From Jannaschia sp. Os4 (GTDB lineage Bacteria; Pseudomonadota; Alphaproteobacteria; Rhodobacterales; Rhodobacteraceae): a stretch of DNA of 64,000 bases. Below are positions 17,988 to 27,470 of this stretch, piece after piece. Where the stretch lies: assembly GCF_016820245.1 (NCBI RefSeq), contig NZ_JAFCAR010000004.1, positions 558,001 through 622,000 of the forward strand, written 5' to 3'. How positions within the stretch are numbered: the first letter of the stretch is position 1; the number at the start of each line of letters is the position of its first letter. A program made the translations under genes and the position numbers. The notes under the pieces were generated by a model that made no database searches, was not told where the DNA came from, and saw nothing but the letters and a program-made list of their open reading frames with translations.

Positions 17988-20381
17988 CTACTGCGCGTTC
18001 TCCGCCGCCACGAGGAACCGTCCGACCAGCTTCTTCGACCCCGCCTTGTCGAACTCCACGTCCAGCTTGTCGCCCTCGATCCCCATCACCTTGCCGTATC
18101 CGAACTTGGTGTGGAAGACCCGGTCGCCCACCGCGAAGGACGACACCGCCGTGGCGTCGATGGTCAGGTTCTTGGCCTCCGACGGCTGCCGCACGGGGCG
18201 GCTGGCGTTCATCTGCAGGCGTCGCCATCCGGGCGAGTTGTAGACGTCCGCCTTGGTCGCGCGGTCCTCGAGGTCGCTCTCAACGCCCCCGCCCATCGCT
18301 GCCTTCTGCGCCGCCGCCATGCCCGTCGCCCCGAAGCCTCCGCCGTAGAGGCCCGGCGGCGTCAGCACGTCGACATGGTCCTCCGGCAACTCGTCAACGA
18401 AGCGCGAGGGCATGGACGACTGCCACTGGCCGTAGACGCGCCGGTTGGCCGCGAAGGAGATCGTGCAGACCTCCTCGGCCCGCGTGATGCCCACATAGGC
18501 CAGCCGCCGCTCCTCCTCGACGCCCGACGCCCCGCTCTCGTCCATCGCGCGCTGGGACGGGAACAGCCCGTCCTCCCAGCCGGGCAGGTAGACGCAGGGG
18601 AACTCCAGCCCCTTGGCGGCGTGCAGCGTCATCAGCGTGATCTTCGGCTCCTCCTCGCCCCCGCCCTCGTTGTCCATGATGAGCGAGACGTGCTCGAGGA
18701 AGCCCTGCAGGTTCTCGAACTGCTCGAGCGCCTTGACCAGCTCCTTGAGGTTCTCCAGCCGCCCCGGCGCCTCGGGCGTCTTGTCGTTGAGCCACATGTC
18801 CGTGTAGCCGCTCTCGTCCAGCACCTCCTCGGCCAGCCGCACGTGGTCGCGCCCGTCGAGCATCTCCTGCCGCCAGCGCGCCAGCCCGTCGCAGAGCTGC
18901 TGGAGATGCGCGCCGCCCTTGCCCCCGATCAGCTTGGTCCGCACGGCCAGCCGCGCGCCGTCCACGAGGGACAGCCCGTTCGACCGCGCGGTGCGCTGGA
19001 TCGTCTGCTGCGCCTTCTCGCCGAGGCCCCGCTTGGGCGTGTTGACGATCCGCTCGAAGGCGAGGTCGTCGTCGGGGCTCACGACCAGCCGGAAGTAGGC
19101 CATCGCGTCGCGAATCTCGAGCCGCTCGTAGAAGCGCGGCCCGCCGATCACCCGGTAGGGCAACCCGATCGTGAGGAAACGGTCCTCGAAGGCGCGCATC
19201 TGGTGCGCCGCCCGCACGAGGATCGCCTGCCCGTCCAGCGAAATCGGACGGATGCCCCGCGTCCCCGAGATCATCGACTCCGCCTCATCGGCGATCCAGC
19301 GCGCCTCCTCCTCGCCGTCCCAGTGGCCGATCAGGCGGACCTTGTGGCCGTCCTCGCCGTCGGTCCACAGCGTCTTGCCGAGCCGCCCCTTGTTGCCGTC
19401 GATCACGCCCGCGGCAGCCGCGAGAATGTGGCCCGTGGAGCGGTAGTTCTGCTCCAGCTTGACGACGTGCGCGCCGGGGAAGTCCGTCTCGAAGCGCAGG
19501 ATGTTGCCCACCTCCGCCCCGCGCCAGCCGTAGATCGACTGGTCGTCGTCGCCCACGCAGCAGACGTTGCGGTGCCCCTGCGCCAAGAGCCGCAGCCACA
19601 TGTACTGCGCGACGTTCGTGTCCTGATACTCGTCGACGAGAATGTAGCGGAAGAAGCGCTGATACTTGGCCAGCACGTCCTCATGGGTGCGGAAGATGTC
19701 GATGACGTGCATCAGCAGGTCGCCGAAATCGACCGCGTTCAGCGTCAGCAGCCGGTCCTGGTAGGCGCGGTAGAGCGCGACCCCGTGGCCGTCGAACGCC
19801 CCCTTCTCCGCCTTCGGCACCGCCTCGGGCGTCAGCGCGCGGTTCTTCCAGCCGTCGATGATCCCCGACAGCACGCGGGCGGGCCACTTCTTCTCGTCGA
19901 TGTCGGCGGCGGCGATGAGCTGCTTGAGCAGCCGCACCTGGTCGTCCGTGTCGAGGATCGTGAAGTTCGACCGCAGGTGGACCTCCCGCGCCTCGCCCGG
20001 CCCGACCTGGATCGTGCGACCGATCAGTTCGGCATGGCGGCGCAGCAGCTTGACGCAGATGGCATGGAAGGTGCCGAGCCACGGCATCCCCTCGACTACC
20101 TCGCCCACCATCCTGTGCATCCGCTCGCGCATCTCGCGGGCGGCCTTGTTGGTGAAGGTGACGGCGAGGATCTCGTTGGGCCGCGCCGTGCCCGTCACCA
20201 GCAGGTGCGCGATCCGGGCCGTCAGCGCGCGGGTCTTGCCCGTCCCTGCGCCCGCCAGCATCAGCACGGGCCCCTCCAGATGCTCCACGGCCTCGCGTTG
20301 GACGGGGTTGAGCCCGTCGAGATGCGGCATCGGGCGCGACTGGAGCGCGCGGGCGGAGAGCTTGGAGGCCTGTTCGGTCAT
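17988..20381 (-). CDS. uvrD: DNA helicase II (UvrD/PcrA)
   Basis: 3'-5' superfamily 1A helicase for nucleotide excision and mismatch repair. 797 residues. Visible motifs: Q motif region LNPVQREAVEH, Walker A AGAGTGKTRAL, motif II VDEYQDTN, motif III GDDDQSIYGWRGA, motif IV EQNYRST and motif V TLHAAKGLEF. The C-terminus has the PcrA-type Tudor-like element (FAVGDRVFHTKFGYGKV). The ATG at 20381 is chosen over the longer frame, whose extra 50 residues are arginine- and alanine-rich with no family match. Divergent from the DUF2254 gene. Confidence 0.96.
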   Translation of the reverse strand: MTEQASKLSARALQSRPMPHLDGLNPVQREAVEHLEGPVLMLAGAGTGKTRALTARIAHLLVTGTARPNEILAVTFTNKAAREMRERMHRMVGEVVEGMPWLGTFHAICVKLLRRHAELIGRTIQVGPGEAREVHLRSNFTILDTDDQVRLLKQLIAAADIDEKKWPARVLSGIIDGWKNRALTPEAVPKAEKGAFDGHGVALYRAYQDRLLTLNAVDFGDLLMHVIDIFRTHEDVLAKYQRFFRYILVDEYQDTNVAQYMWLRLLAQGHRNVCCVGDDDQSIYGWRGAEVGNILRFETDFPGAHVVKLEQNYRSTGHILAAAAGVIDGNKGRLGKTLWTDGEDGHKVRLIGHWDGEEEARWIADEAESMISGTRGIRPISLDGQAILVRAAHQMRAFEDRFLTIGLPYRVIGGPRFYERLEIRDAMAYFRLVVSPDDDLAFERIVNTPKRGLGEKAQQTIQRTARSNGLSLVDGARLAVRTKLIGGKGGAHLQQLCDGLARWRQEMLDGRDHVRLAEEVLDESGYTDMWLNDKTPEAPGRLENLKELVKALEQFENLQGFLEHVSLIMDNEGGGEEEPKITLMTLHAAKGLEFPCVYLPGWEDGLFPSQRAMDESGASGVEEERRLAYVGITRAEEVCTISFAANRRVYGQWQSSMPSRFVDELPEDHVDVLTPPGLYGGGFGATGMAAAQKAAMGGGVESDLEDRATKADVYNSPGWRRLQMNASRPVRQPSEAKNLTIDATAVSSFAVGDRVFHTKFGYGKVMGIEGDKLDVEFDKAGSKKLVGRFLVAAENAQ

Positions 20382-20546
20382 GGGGCGTCTAGCTAGGGCG
20401 GACGGCGCGGCGGGGGAAGCCCCTCCGTTCCCCCTCCGTTCTGGACGCGCAGCGAATCGCCGTCGGCCCGATTCGTTTGACGCAGGGTCGGAACGGAATC
20501 GGGGGTGGCCCGGTTGGCGGCCCGATCCCATCCCCCGGAGGTCCCC

Positions 20547-21851
20547 TTGGTCCGCTCCAGCATCCGCAACGTCGGCTCCTTCGTCGCGAACCGCCTGCTC
20601 TCCGGAATCTGGGTGCCCGTGCTCGTGGCGGTCGTGCTCGGCGCGGGGCTGGCCACGGCGCTGGGGCTCGCCGACCGGGCGGGCGCCTCGGCATGGGTGG
20701 CGGGCTGGGGCGGGGTCTTCGACTTCGGCCCCGAGGCGGCGGGCGACGCGGTCGCCGCCCTCCTGACGGTGCAGACCGCCGTGCTGTCGCTCTACTTCTC
20801 GATCACGCTGATCGTCCTAACCCTTGCCGCGCAGAGCCTCGGCAGCCGCCTCGTCGAGCGTTGGATCGCACAGGTCGAGACCCGCCTCACCCTCGCCGCG
20901 TGGGCCGGCCTCGTGGCGTGGAGCCTCGTCGCGGGCACCTTCGCCCTGCCCGACGGCACCGCGGAGGACACACCGCGCCTCACGGTCGTGACGGGCATCG
21001 CGCTGACGCTCGCCGCCCTTGCCGCGCTCGGCTCCGCGTATCACCGGCTCGCGCGGACGGCGCACGTCGACACCTCCATCGCGGGGATCGGGCGCGACCT
21101 CGCGACCGATCGGGAGGACTGGGGCATCGTGGACGGCCCGTCGACGGCCCTCCCGCCCGACGGCGTGCTCGCCGCGCCGCGGTCGGGCTATCTCGGCGGG
21201 ATCGAGCGGCAGCGCCTGATCGACGCCGCGCGCGACGCCGGCGGCCGCGTCGCCTACATCGTGGCGGAGGGCGCGTTCGTGCTCGAGGGGGCCGCCTACG
21301 CCCACGTCTGGGGCGGGACAGACGCGCTGCGCGAGGCGGTGGCCGACGCGACCACGCTGTCGGACTACCGGGCCGATCGCCCCACGGGTCCGTTCGCGAT
21401 CACGCTCCTCGCCGAGATCGGGGCGCGCGCGCTGTCGCCCTCGGTCAACGATCCCCTCACCGCGGCCTCCTGCGCGGACTGGATCGGCCACGGGATCGCC
21501 CGGCGGCTGCGCTGCGAAGCGGGTCCGCACGGCTGGTTCACCGACGACCGCGACGCGCCGCGGCTCGCGATCCCCGCGACGGGCGTGCTCGAGCAGGCCA
21601 CGCCCTACCTCACGGTGCTGCACAGGGCCGCGCGCGGCCACCCCTTCGTCGCTGCGCGCCTGGCCGAGGCCTACCGGGGGGCCGCGCGCTCGGCCCGTCA
21701 CGCGGCGGACCGGGACCGGCTCGCGACCTTGATCGAGGAGGCCGAGGCGGCGGGCCGCGCCGAGGGGCCGACCCGGCTGGAGCGTCTGCTGCTCGAGCCC
21801 GATGCCCCCGGCGACGCGCGGATGGCGGACGCGCCCTTGGCCGCGGAGTAG
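20547..21851 (+). CDS. DUF2254 predicted membrane protein
   Basis: 434 residues. Four membrane helices in the N-terminal 170 residues are followed by a soluble region containing the DUF2254 signature RALSPSVNDPLTA. Function unknown. The proposed start is a TTG at 20547, because GGAGG (20537-20541) sits 5 bases upstream; the ATG at 20505 has no such site. The C-terminal tail is charged and alanine-rich. It is divergent from uvrD, with no operon partner. Confidence 0.82.
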   Translation: MVRSSIRNVGSFVANRLLSGIWVPVLVAVVLGAGLATALGLADRAGASAWVAGWGGVFDFGPEAAGDAVAALLTVQTAVLSLYFSITLIVLTLAAQSLGSRLVERWIAQVETRLTLAAWAGLVAWSLVAGTFALPDGTAEDTPRLTVVTGIALTLAALAALGSAYHRLARTAHVDTSIAGIGRDLATDREDWGIVDGPSTALPPDGVLAAPRSGYLGGIERQRLIDAARDAGGRVAYIVAEGAFVLEGAAYAHVWGGTDALREAVADATTLSDYRADRPTGPFAITLLAEIGARALSPSVNDPLTAASCADWIGHGIARRLRCEAGPHGWFTDDRDAPRLAIPATGVLEQATPYLTVLHRAARGHPFVAARLAEAYRGAARSARHAADRDRLATLIEEAEAAGRAEGPTRLERLLLEPDAPGDARMADAPLAAE

Positions 21852-21927
21852 GAACGCGGGCGGCGCGTCCGGGAACGCGCCGCCCCGATCCGCCGCGGAC
21901 TGGACGCCCCCAGCGGGCCCACGAGGT

Positions 21928-22707
21928 TCAGCCGCGCGGCCCGCCGGTCGCCCCGTCCCCTCCGAGGGCCGACACGTTCGCGCGCATGTGGGCGTCGGAC
22001 GTCGTTCCCGGAATCGGGATCACGTTCGGCGACAGGTCCCGCAGCCAGCGCAGCGCAGCGCCCGGATCCAGCTTGGCCCCGTGCCGCATCGGCGCCGCAC
22101 CGAGCGGGCCGTAGGGCAGGAACGCGATACCCTTCTCCGCCGTCAGGCGGACCATCGCCTCGCCCTCGGCCTCGCCCATGTTCAGCCTGTTCTGCACCGA
22201 TGCAATGGGCGCGACCGCCTCCGCGCGGGCCAGTTCCTCGGCGGTGACGTTGCTCAGGCCGATCAGGCCGATCCGCCCGTCCTCCCGCGCGCGGGCCATC
22301 GCCTCGACGCTCCGCTCCAAGGGCACGTCCGGATCCACCCAGTGCAACTGGAACAGGTCGATCCGCCCGAGGTCCTCCAGAGCCTCGTCGATCTGCCGCT
22401 CCAGCGTGTCCGGCGACGCGTCGCGCCGGAGGTCCGTCGGCGAGGCCTTGTCGATCCCGCCCTTGGTCGCGAGCATCACGTCCGCCCGGTCCCCCAGCGC
22501 CTCGCCGAGGATGCGGTCGGCATGGCGCGGCCCGTAGGCCCGGGCACTGTCGAACAGCGCGACGCCCGCGTCCGCCGCGGCGCGCAGCAGGGCCACGCCC
22601 GCATCCCAGTCGGGATAGGGGCCGAAGTTGCCCGGTTGTCCGGTGAGGCGCATCACGCCCATGCCGATGCGCGGGATCGTCGGGCCGTCGCGGAAGGTGA
22701 AGGTCAT
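21928..22707 (-). CDS. Aldo/keto reductase
   Basis: NAD(P)H-dependent reductase of the (beta/alpha)8 AKR superfamily, 259 residues. The catalytic tetrad is visible: D53 and Y58 in FDSARAYGP, K82 in ATKGG, and H122 in LHWVDPD. The C-terminal cofactor segment is IPIPGTTS. Substrate unknown. It is divergent from a LysR-type gene (start 22798), which is therefore its likely regulator; a perfect inverted repeat lies between them. Confidence 0.92.
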   Translation of the reverse strand: MTFTFRDGPTIPRIGMGVMRLTGQPGNFGPYPDWDAGVALLRAAADAGVALFDSARAYGPRHADRILGEALGDRADVMLATKGGIDKASPTDLRRDASPDTLERQIDEALEDLGRIDLFQLHWVDPDVPLERSVEAMARAREDGRIGLIGLSNVTAEELARAEAVAPIASVQNRLNMGEAEGEAMVRLTAEKGIAFLPYGPLGAAPMRHGAKLDPGAALRWLRDLSPNVIPIPGTTSDAHMRANVSALGGDGATGGPRG

Positions 22708-22741
22708 CGTTCGTCTCCTCTTGCTGGGGACACAGATGGAC

Positions 22742-22772
22742 GGCCATGCCCCCGGACGGTATCGGCATGGCC
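22742..22772. promoter_or_regulatory. Candidate LysR operator
   Basis: Perfect inverted repeat GGCCATGCC (22742-22750) and GGCATGGCC (22764-22772), with a 13-base spacer, in the 90-base space between the divergent AKR and LysR genes. Size and position fit a LysR-type dimer recognition site controlling both genes. Confidence 0.6.
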
Positions 22773-22797
22773 GGAACGACTGTCATGCAGGAATCGA

Positions 22798-23607
22798 ATG
22801 GCCGACCGGATCGACCGCCTCGCCACCTTCCTCCGCGTGGCCGAGCGCGGCAGCCTCACCGCCGCCGCCGCCGATCTCGGCGTCTCGCAGCCGACCGTCA
22901 CCCGCGCGATGGCGGCCCTCGAGGCGGAACTGGGCGTCGCGCTGACCCACCGGACGACCCATTCCGTGACGCTGACGGAGGCGGGGCGCGCCCTCCTGCC
23001 GCGGGCTCGCCGCATGGTGGCGGCGTGGGACGGCATCGCGGAGGACCTGCGCGACGAGGGGGACCTTTCCGGCCCGCTGCACGTGGTCGCGCCCGTCGCG
23101 CTGGGACAGACCGTCCTGATGGGGGCGCTCGCGCGGATGCGCGCGGCGCATCCCGCCGTGGCCGTGACGTGGACCCTGACCGACGCGGCGATCCGGATGG
23201 GCGAGATGGGGGCCGACCTCTGGGTGCGGGTCGGGCGGGTGCCCGACGACCGGCTCGTGGTCCGGGAGATCGGGCGCGTGCCCCGTTCCGTGTGGGCGGC
23301 GCCCTCCCTCGCCGCCCTGCCAGAGGGCGAGCGCCCGTGGGTCGCGCTGTCCCCCTACGAGGGCCGCGCCGCGGCACCGGCGCCCGTGCTCGAGACCGCC
23401 TCCGTCATGGTCGTGGCCGCCGCGATCCGGGACGGCACGGCCGTGGGCATCGCGCCGGACTGGCTGATGGACGGGACGGACGCCCGGCGGGTGGGCACGG
23501 CCGCCGCCCTGCCCGTCTCGCTGTGCTGGGATCCGGCCCGGCGGACACGGCGCCTCGCGGCCTTCGCGGAGATCGTGGAGGCGACCCTCGGCGGGATTGT
23601 CGCCTGA
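22798..23607 (+). CDS. LysR-type transcriptional regulator
   Basis: 269 residues. The N-terminal winged helix-turn-helix spans about residues 1-60 (FLRVAERGSLTAAAADLGVSQPTVTRAM segment), and a shortened effector-binding domain follows. The start at 22798 gives MADRIDRLATFLRVAE; upstream ATGs have poorer context. It is divergent from an aldo/keto reductase gene with a perfect inverted repeat between them, so local and autoregulatory control is likely. Effector unknown. Slightly shorter than the usual 290-310 residues. Confidence 0.92.
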   Translation: MADRIDRLATFLRVAERGSLTAAAADLGVSQPTVTRAMAALEAELGVALTHRTTHSVTLTEAGRALLPRARRMVAAWDGIAEDLRDEGDLSGPLHVVAPVALGQTVLMGALARMRAAHPAVAVTWTLTDAAIRMGEMGADLWVRVGRVPDDRLVVREIGRVPRSVWAAPSLAALPEGERPWVALSPYEGRAAAPAPVLETASVMVVAAAIRDGTAVGIAPDWLMDGTDARRVGTAAALPVSLCWDPARRTRRLAAFAEIVEATLGGIVA

Positions 23608-23610
23608 GGG

Positions 23611-23739
23611 TCAGTCGGCGCAGTCCGGATACTGGTGCTGCGTCGCCTCGGGATACTTCGCGCAGCCCGGCTTGTGGGCATCGGCGAGGAGCGGGGTGGC
23701 GAGCAGAAGGGCGGCGAGCGTTGCGGCGAGGCGGGTCAT
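23611..23739 (-). CDS. Small exported peptide, two cysteines, unknown function
   Basis: 42 codons: a signal peptide (MTRLAATLAALLLATPLLADA) and a mature part of about 20 residues with two cysteines (GCAK and PDCAD) that could form a disulfide in the periplasm. It is convergent with the LysR gene (3-base gap). I do not recognise the family. Support comes from the clean signal peptide with a cleavage-like AxA site. Confidence 0.55.
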   Translation of the reverse strand: MTRLAATLAALLLATPLLADAHKPGCAKYPEATQHQYPDCAD

Positions 23740-23886
23740 GGCGCGATCCTTTGGATTGACCCTGCGTCAACCCACCCTCCCCCGCCCCGTTCCATCACGG
23801 TCGCGGGAGGGGGGCTCCCCATTCGCCGGGAGTTGCCGCGCCGCAGCATGACCCCTACACCCGCGCGGGAGACGGGGAGAGACGCG

Positions 23887-26800
23887 ATGGCCGAGTTCCA
23901 GAAGATCCTGATCGCCAACCGGGGCGAGATCGCCATCCGCGTGATGCGCGCCGCCAACGAGATGGGCAAGCGCACGGTCGCCGTCTACGCCGAGGAGGAC
24001 AAGCTGGGCCTGCATCGCTTCAAGGCGGACGAGGCCTACCGCATCGGCGAGGGGATGGGGCCGGTCGAGGCCTACCTCTCGATCCCCGAGATCATCCGCG
24101 TGGCCAAGGCGTCGGGCGCGGACGCGATCCACCCGGGCTACGGTCTGCTGTCCGAGAACCCCGACCTCGTGGACGCCTGCACGGCGGAGGGGATCGCCTT
24201 CATCGGCCCCAAGGCCGAGACGATGCGGCGGTTGGGCGACAAGGCCAGCGCGCGCCGCGTCGCCATCGAGGCCGGCGTGCCCGTCGTGCCCGCGACCGAG
24301 GTGCTGGGCGCGGACATGAAGAAGGTGGCCAAGCAGGCCGCCGAGATCGGCTATCCGCTGATGCTCAAGGCGTCGTGGGGCGGCGGGGGCCGGGGGATGC
24401 GCCCGATCCACGGCGAGGACGAGCTGGCCGAGAAGGTGCTGGAGGGGCGCCGCGAGGCCGAGGCCGCCTTCGGCAACGGCGAGGGCTACCTCGAGAAGAT
24501 GATCACCCGCGCCCGCCACGTCGAGGTGCAGGTGCTGGGCGACAAGCACGGCAACACCTACCACCTGTGGGAGCGCGACTGCTCGGTCCAGCGGCGCAAC
24601 CAGAAGGTCGTGGAGCGGGCGCCCGCCCCCTATCTCTCCCCTGCCCAGCGCGAGACGATCTGCAACCTCGGCAAGCGCATCTGCGAGCACGTGGGCTACG
24701 AGTGCGCGGGCACGGTCGAGTTCCTGATGGATATGGACTCGGGCGAGTTCTACTTCATCGAGGTGAACCCCCGCGTGCAGGTGGAGCACACGGTTACGGA
24801 GGAAGTGACCGGCATCGACATCGTGCGCGCGCAGATCCTGATCGCCGAGGGCAAGAGCCTGACCGAGGCCACGGGCGTGGCCAGCCAGTACGACGTGAAG
24901 CTCGACGGCCACGCGCTTCAGACGCGCGTGACGACCGAGGACCCGGCCAACAACTTCATCCCCGACTATGGGCGGATCACGACCTACCGCGCCGCCACGG
25001 GCATGGGCATCCGTCTGGACGAGGGGACGGCCTATTCGGGCGCGGTCATCACGCGGTTCTACGATAGCCTGCTGACCAAGGTGACGGCGTGGGCCAAGAC
25101 GCCCGAAGCGGCCATCGCGCGCATGGACCGCGCGCTGCGCGAGTTCCGCATCCGGGGCGTGACGACGAACATCGACTTCGTCATCAACCTGCTCAAGCAC
25201 CCGACCTTCCTGTCGAACCAGTACACCACGACCTTCATCGACACGACGCCGGACCTGTTCGACTTCCGCCCGCGCAAGGACCGGGCGACGCGCCTGCTGA
25301 CCTACGTCGCGGACGTGACCGTGAACGGGCACCCCGAGACCGTGGGCCGCGCGATGCCCGCCGCCGACGCGCGCATCCCGCAGGCGCCCGAGAGGCTGCG
25401 CGATACGCCGCCCGACGGGACCAAGCAGATCCTCGAACGCGAGGGGGCCAAGGGGCTGGCCGAGTGGATGCTGGCGCAGGACCGCCTGCTGCTGACCGAC
25501 ACGACGATGCGCGACGGGCACCAGTCGCTGCTGGCCACGCGGATGCGGTCGATCGACATGGTGCGCGCCGCGCCCGCCTACGCCACCAACCTGCCCACCC
25601 TCTTCTCGGTCGAGTGCTGGGGCGGGGCGACCTTCGACGTGGCCTACCGCTTCCTGCAGGAATGCCCGTGGCAGCGCCTGCGCGACCTGCGGGCGGCGAT
25701 GCCGAACCTGCTGACCCAGATGCTGCTGCGCGCGTCGAACGGGGTGGGCTACACCAACTATCCGGACAACGTGGTGCAGGAGTTCGTGCGCCATGCCGCC
25801 GAGACGGGCGTCGACGTGTTCCGCGTGTTCGACAGCCTCAACTGGGTCGAGAACATGCGCGTCGCGATGGACGCCGTGATCGAGAGCGGGCGGGTCTGCG
25901 AGGGGACGGTCTGCTACACGGGCGACATCCTCGACCCCGACCGGGCGAAGTACGACCTGAAGTACTACGTCGGCATGGCCAAGGAGCTGGAGGCGGCGGG
26001 CGCGCACGTTCTCGGGCTCAAGGACATGGCCGGCCTGATGACGCCGCCAGCCGCGCGCAAGCTGATCGCGGCGCTGAAGGACGAGGTCGGCCTGCCGATC
26101 CACTTCCACACCCACGACACGGCGGGCGTGGCCTGCGGCACGATTCTCGCCGCCACCGAGGCGGGCGTGGATGCCGCCGACGTCGCGATGGACGCCTTCT
26201 CCGGCAACACCTCGCAGGCGACGTTCGGCACGGTCGTCAACGCGCTGAGCGGGCACGCGCGCGACACCGGGATCGACCGCCGGACGGTCTGGGCGATGTC
26301 CGACTACTGGGAGGCGGTGCGCGCCCAGTACCTCGCCTTCGAGAGCGGGATGCAGGCGCCCTCGTCCGAGGTCTACCTCCACGAGATGCCGGGCGGGCAG
26401 TTCACCAACCTCAAGGCGCAGGCGCGCAGCATGGGGCTGGAGGAGCGCTGGCACGAGGTGGCGCAGATGTACGCCGACGTGAACCGCATGTTCGGCGACA
26501 TCGTGAAGGTCACGCCCTCGTCCAAGGTGGTGGGCGACATGGCGCTGATGATGGTGGCGCAGGGGCTGTCGGTGGACGACGTGCTGGACCCCGGCACAGA
26601 GGTGGCCTTCCCCGAATCCGTCGTCGGCATGATGCGCGGCGAGCTCGGCCTGCCGCCGGGCGGCTGGCCCGAGGCGATCCAAGCCAAGGTGCTCAAGGGC
26701 GAGGCCCCGATCGATGGGCGTCCGGGCGCGCATCTGGCGCCGGTGGACCTCGACGCGGTGCGGGCGGAGGCAGCCGAGAAGACGGGCGAGCCCGCCAACG

Positions 26801-27327
26801 ACGACACGCTGAACGGCTTCCTTATGTATCCGAAGGTCTTCACGGACTACGGCAAGCGGCATCAGACCTACGGCCCGGTCCGCACCCTGCCCACGCCGGT
26901 CTTCTTCTACGGCATGGAGCCGGGCGACGAGATCGAAGCGGAGATCGACCCCGGCGTGACGCTGGAGATCCGGCTGCAGGCCGTCGGCGAGACCCACGAG
27001 GACGGCGAGGCGCGGGTGTTCTTCGAGCTGAACGGCCAGCCCCGCGTGATCCGGGTGCCCGACCGCAGCGCGGCGGCCACCACGCAGGCCCGCCCCAAGG
27101 CCGATCCGGCGAACGAGGGGCACGTGGGCGCGCCGATGCCGGGCGTCGTGGCGAGCGTGGCCGCGCAGGCGGGCGCGGAGGTCAAGAAGGGCGACCTGCT
27201 CCTGACGATCGAGGCGATGAAGATGGAGACGGGCCTGCATGCCGAGCGGGACGGGACGGTCGCCGCCGTCCACGTCACGCCGGGGTCACAGGTCGATGCG
27301 AAGGATCTGCTGGTCGAGCTCGGCTGA
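23887..27327 (+). CDS. pyc: Pyruvate carboxylase
   Basis: ATP- and biotin-dependent carboxylation of pyruvate to oxaloacetate, the anaplerotic supply of the TCA cycle. 1,146 residues as a single chain. Biotin carboxylase domain at about 1-460 (KILIANRGEIAIRV, glycine loop KASWGGGGRGM), carboxyltransferase domain from about 535 (TTMRDGHQSLLATRMRS), the C-terminal PYC/OADA region, and the biotinyl domain with biotin lysine in EAMKMETG. The ATG at 23887 is preceded by GGGGAGAG. It appears monocistronic. It complements the glyoxylate-consuming malate synthase in refilling C4 acids. Confidence 0.97.
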   Translation: MAEFQKILIANRGEIAIRVMRAANEMGKRTVAVYAEEDKLGLHRFKADEAYRIGEGMGPVEAYLSIPEIIRVAKASGADAIHPGYGLLSENPDLVDACTAEGIAFIGPKAETMRRLGDKASARRVAIEAGVPVVPATEVLGADMKKVAKQAAEIGYPLMLKASWGGGGRGMRPIHGEDELAEKVLEGRREAEAAFGNGEGYLEKMITRARHVEVQVLGDKHGNTYHLWERDCSVQRRNQKVVERAPAPYLSPAQRETICNLGKRICEHVGYECAGTVEFLMDMDSGEFYFIEVNPRVQVEHTVTEEVTGIDIVRAQILIAEGKSLTEATGVASQYDVKLDGHALQTRVTTEDPANNFIPDYGRITTYRAATGMGIRLDEGTAYSGAVITRFYDSLLTKVTAWAKTPEAAIARMDRALREFRIRGVTTNIDFVINLLKHPTFLSNQYTTTFIDTTPDLFDFRPRKDRATRLLTYVADVTVNGHPETVGRAMPAADARIPQAPERLRDTPPDGTKQILEREGAKGLAEWMLAQDRLLLTDTTMRDGHQSLLATRMRSIDMVRAAPAYATNLPTLFSVECWGGATFDVAYRFLQECPWQRLRDLRAAMPNLLTQMLLRASNGVGYTNYPDNVVQEFVRHAAETGVDVFRVFDSLNWVENMRVAMDAVIESGRVCEGTVCYTGDILDPDRAKYDLKYYVGMAKELEAAGAHVLGLKDMAGLMTPPAARKLIAALKDEVGLPIHFHTHDTAGVACGTILAATEAGVDAADVAMDAFSGNTSQATFGTVVNALSGHARDTGIDRRTVWAMSDYWEAVRAQYLAFESGMQAPSSEVYLHEMPGGQFTNLKAQARSMGLEERWHEVAQMYADVNRMFGDIVKVTPSSKVVGDMALMMVAQGLSVDDVLDPGTEVAFPESVVGMMRGELGLPPGGWPEAIQAKVLKGEAPIDGRPGAHLAPVDLDAVRAEAAEKTGEPANDDTLNGFLMYPKVFTDYGKRHQTYGPVRTLPTPVFFYGMEPGDEIEAEIDPGVTLEIRLQAVGETHEDGEARVFFELNGQPRVIRVPDRSAAATTQARPKADPANEGHVGAPMPGVVASVAAQAGAEVKKGDLLLTIEAMKMETGLHAERDGTVAAVHVTPGSQVDAKDLLVELG

Positions 27328-27470
27328 TCGGTTCGAGGGCGGCACCGATCCGCGCCGGGCCACCCGATCGTCGCTCGGATCGCATCGAAAGCGGACGGCA
27401 TCGCCGCATTCGTGCCGCGCGGGCACCCCGGTTGGCGGGCATACGGGTCCAAAGCTCGAGGACCGTTCTC

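Noticed and set aside
27328-27470. Terminator and promoter between pyc and the next gene
   Set aside because: Only a weak GATCGG/CCGATC pairing after pyc with no T-run, and no convincing promoter, so not listed as a feature.
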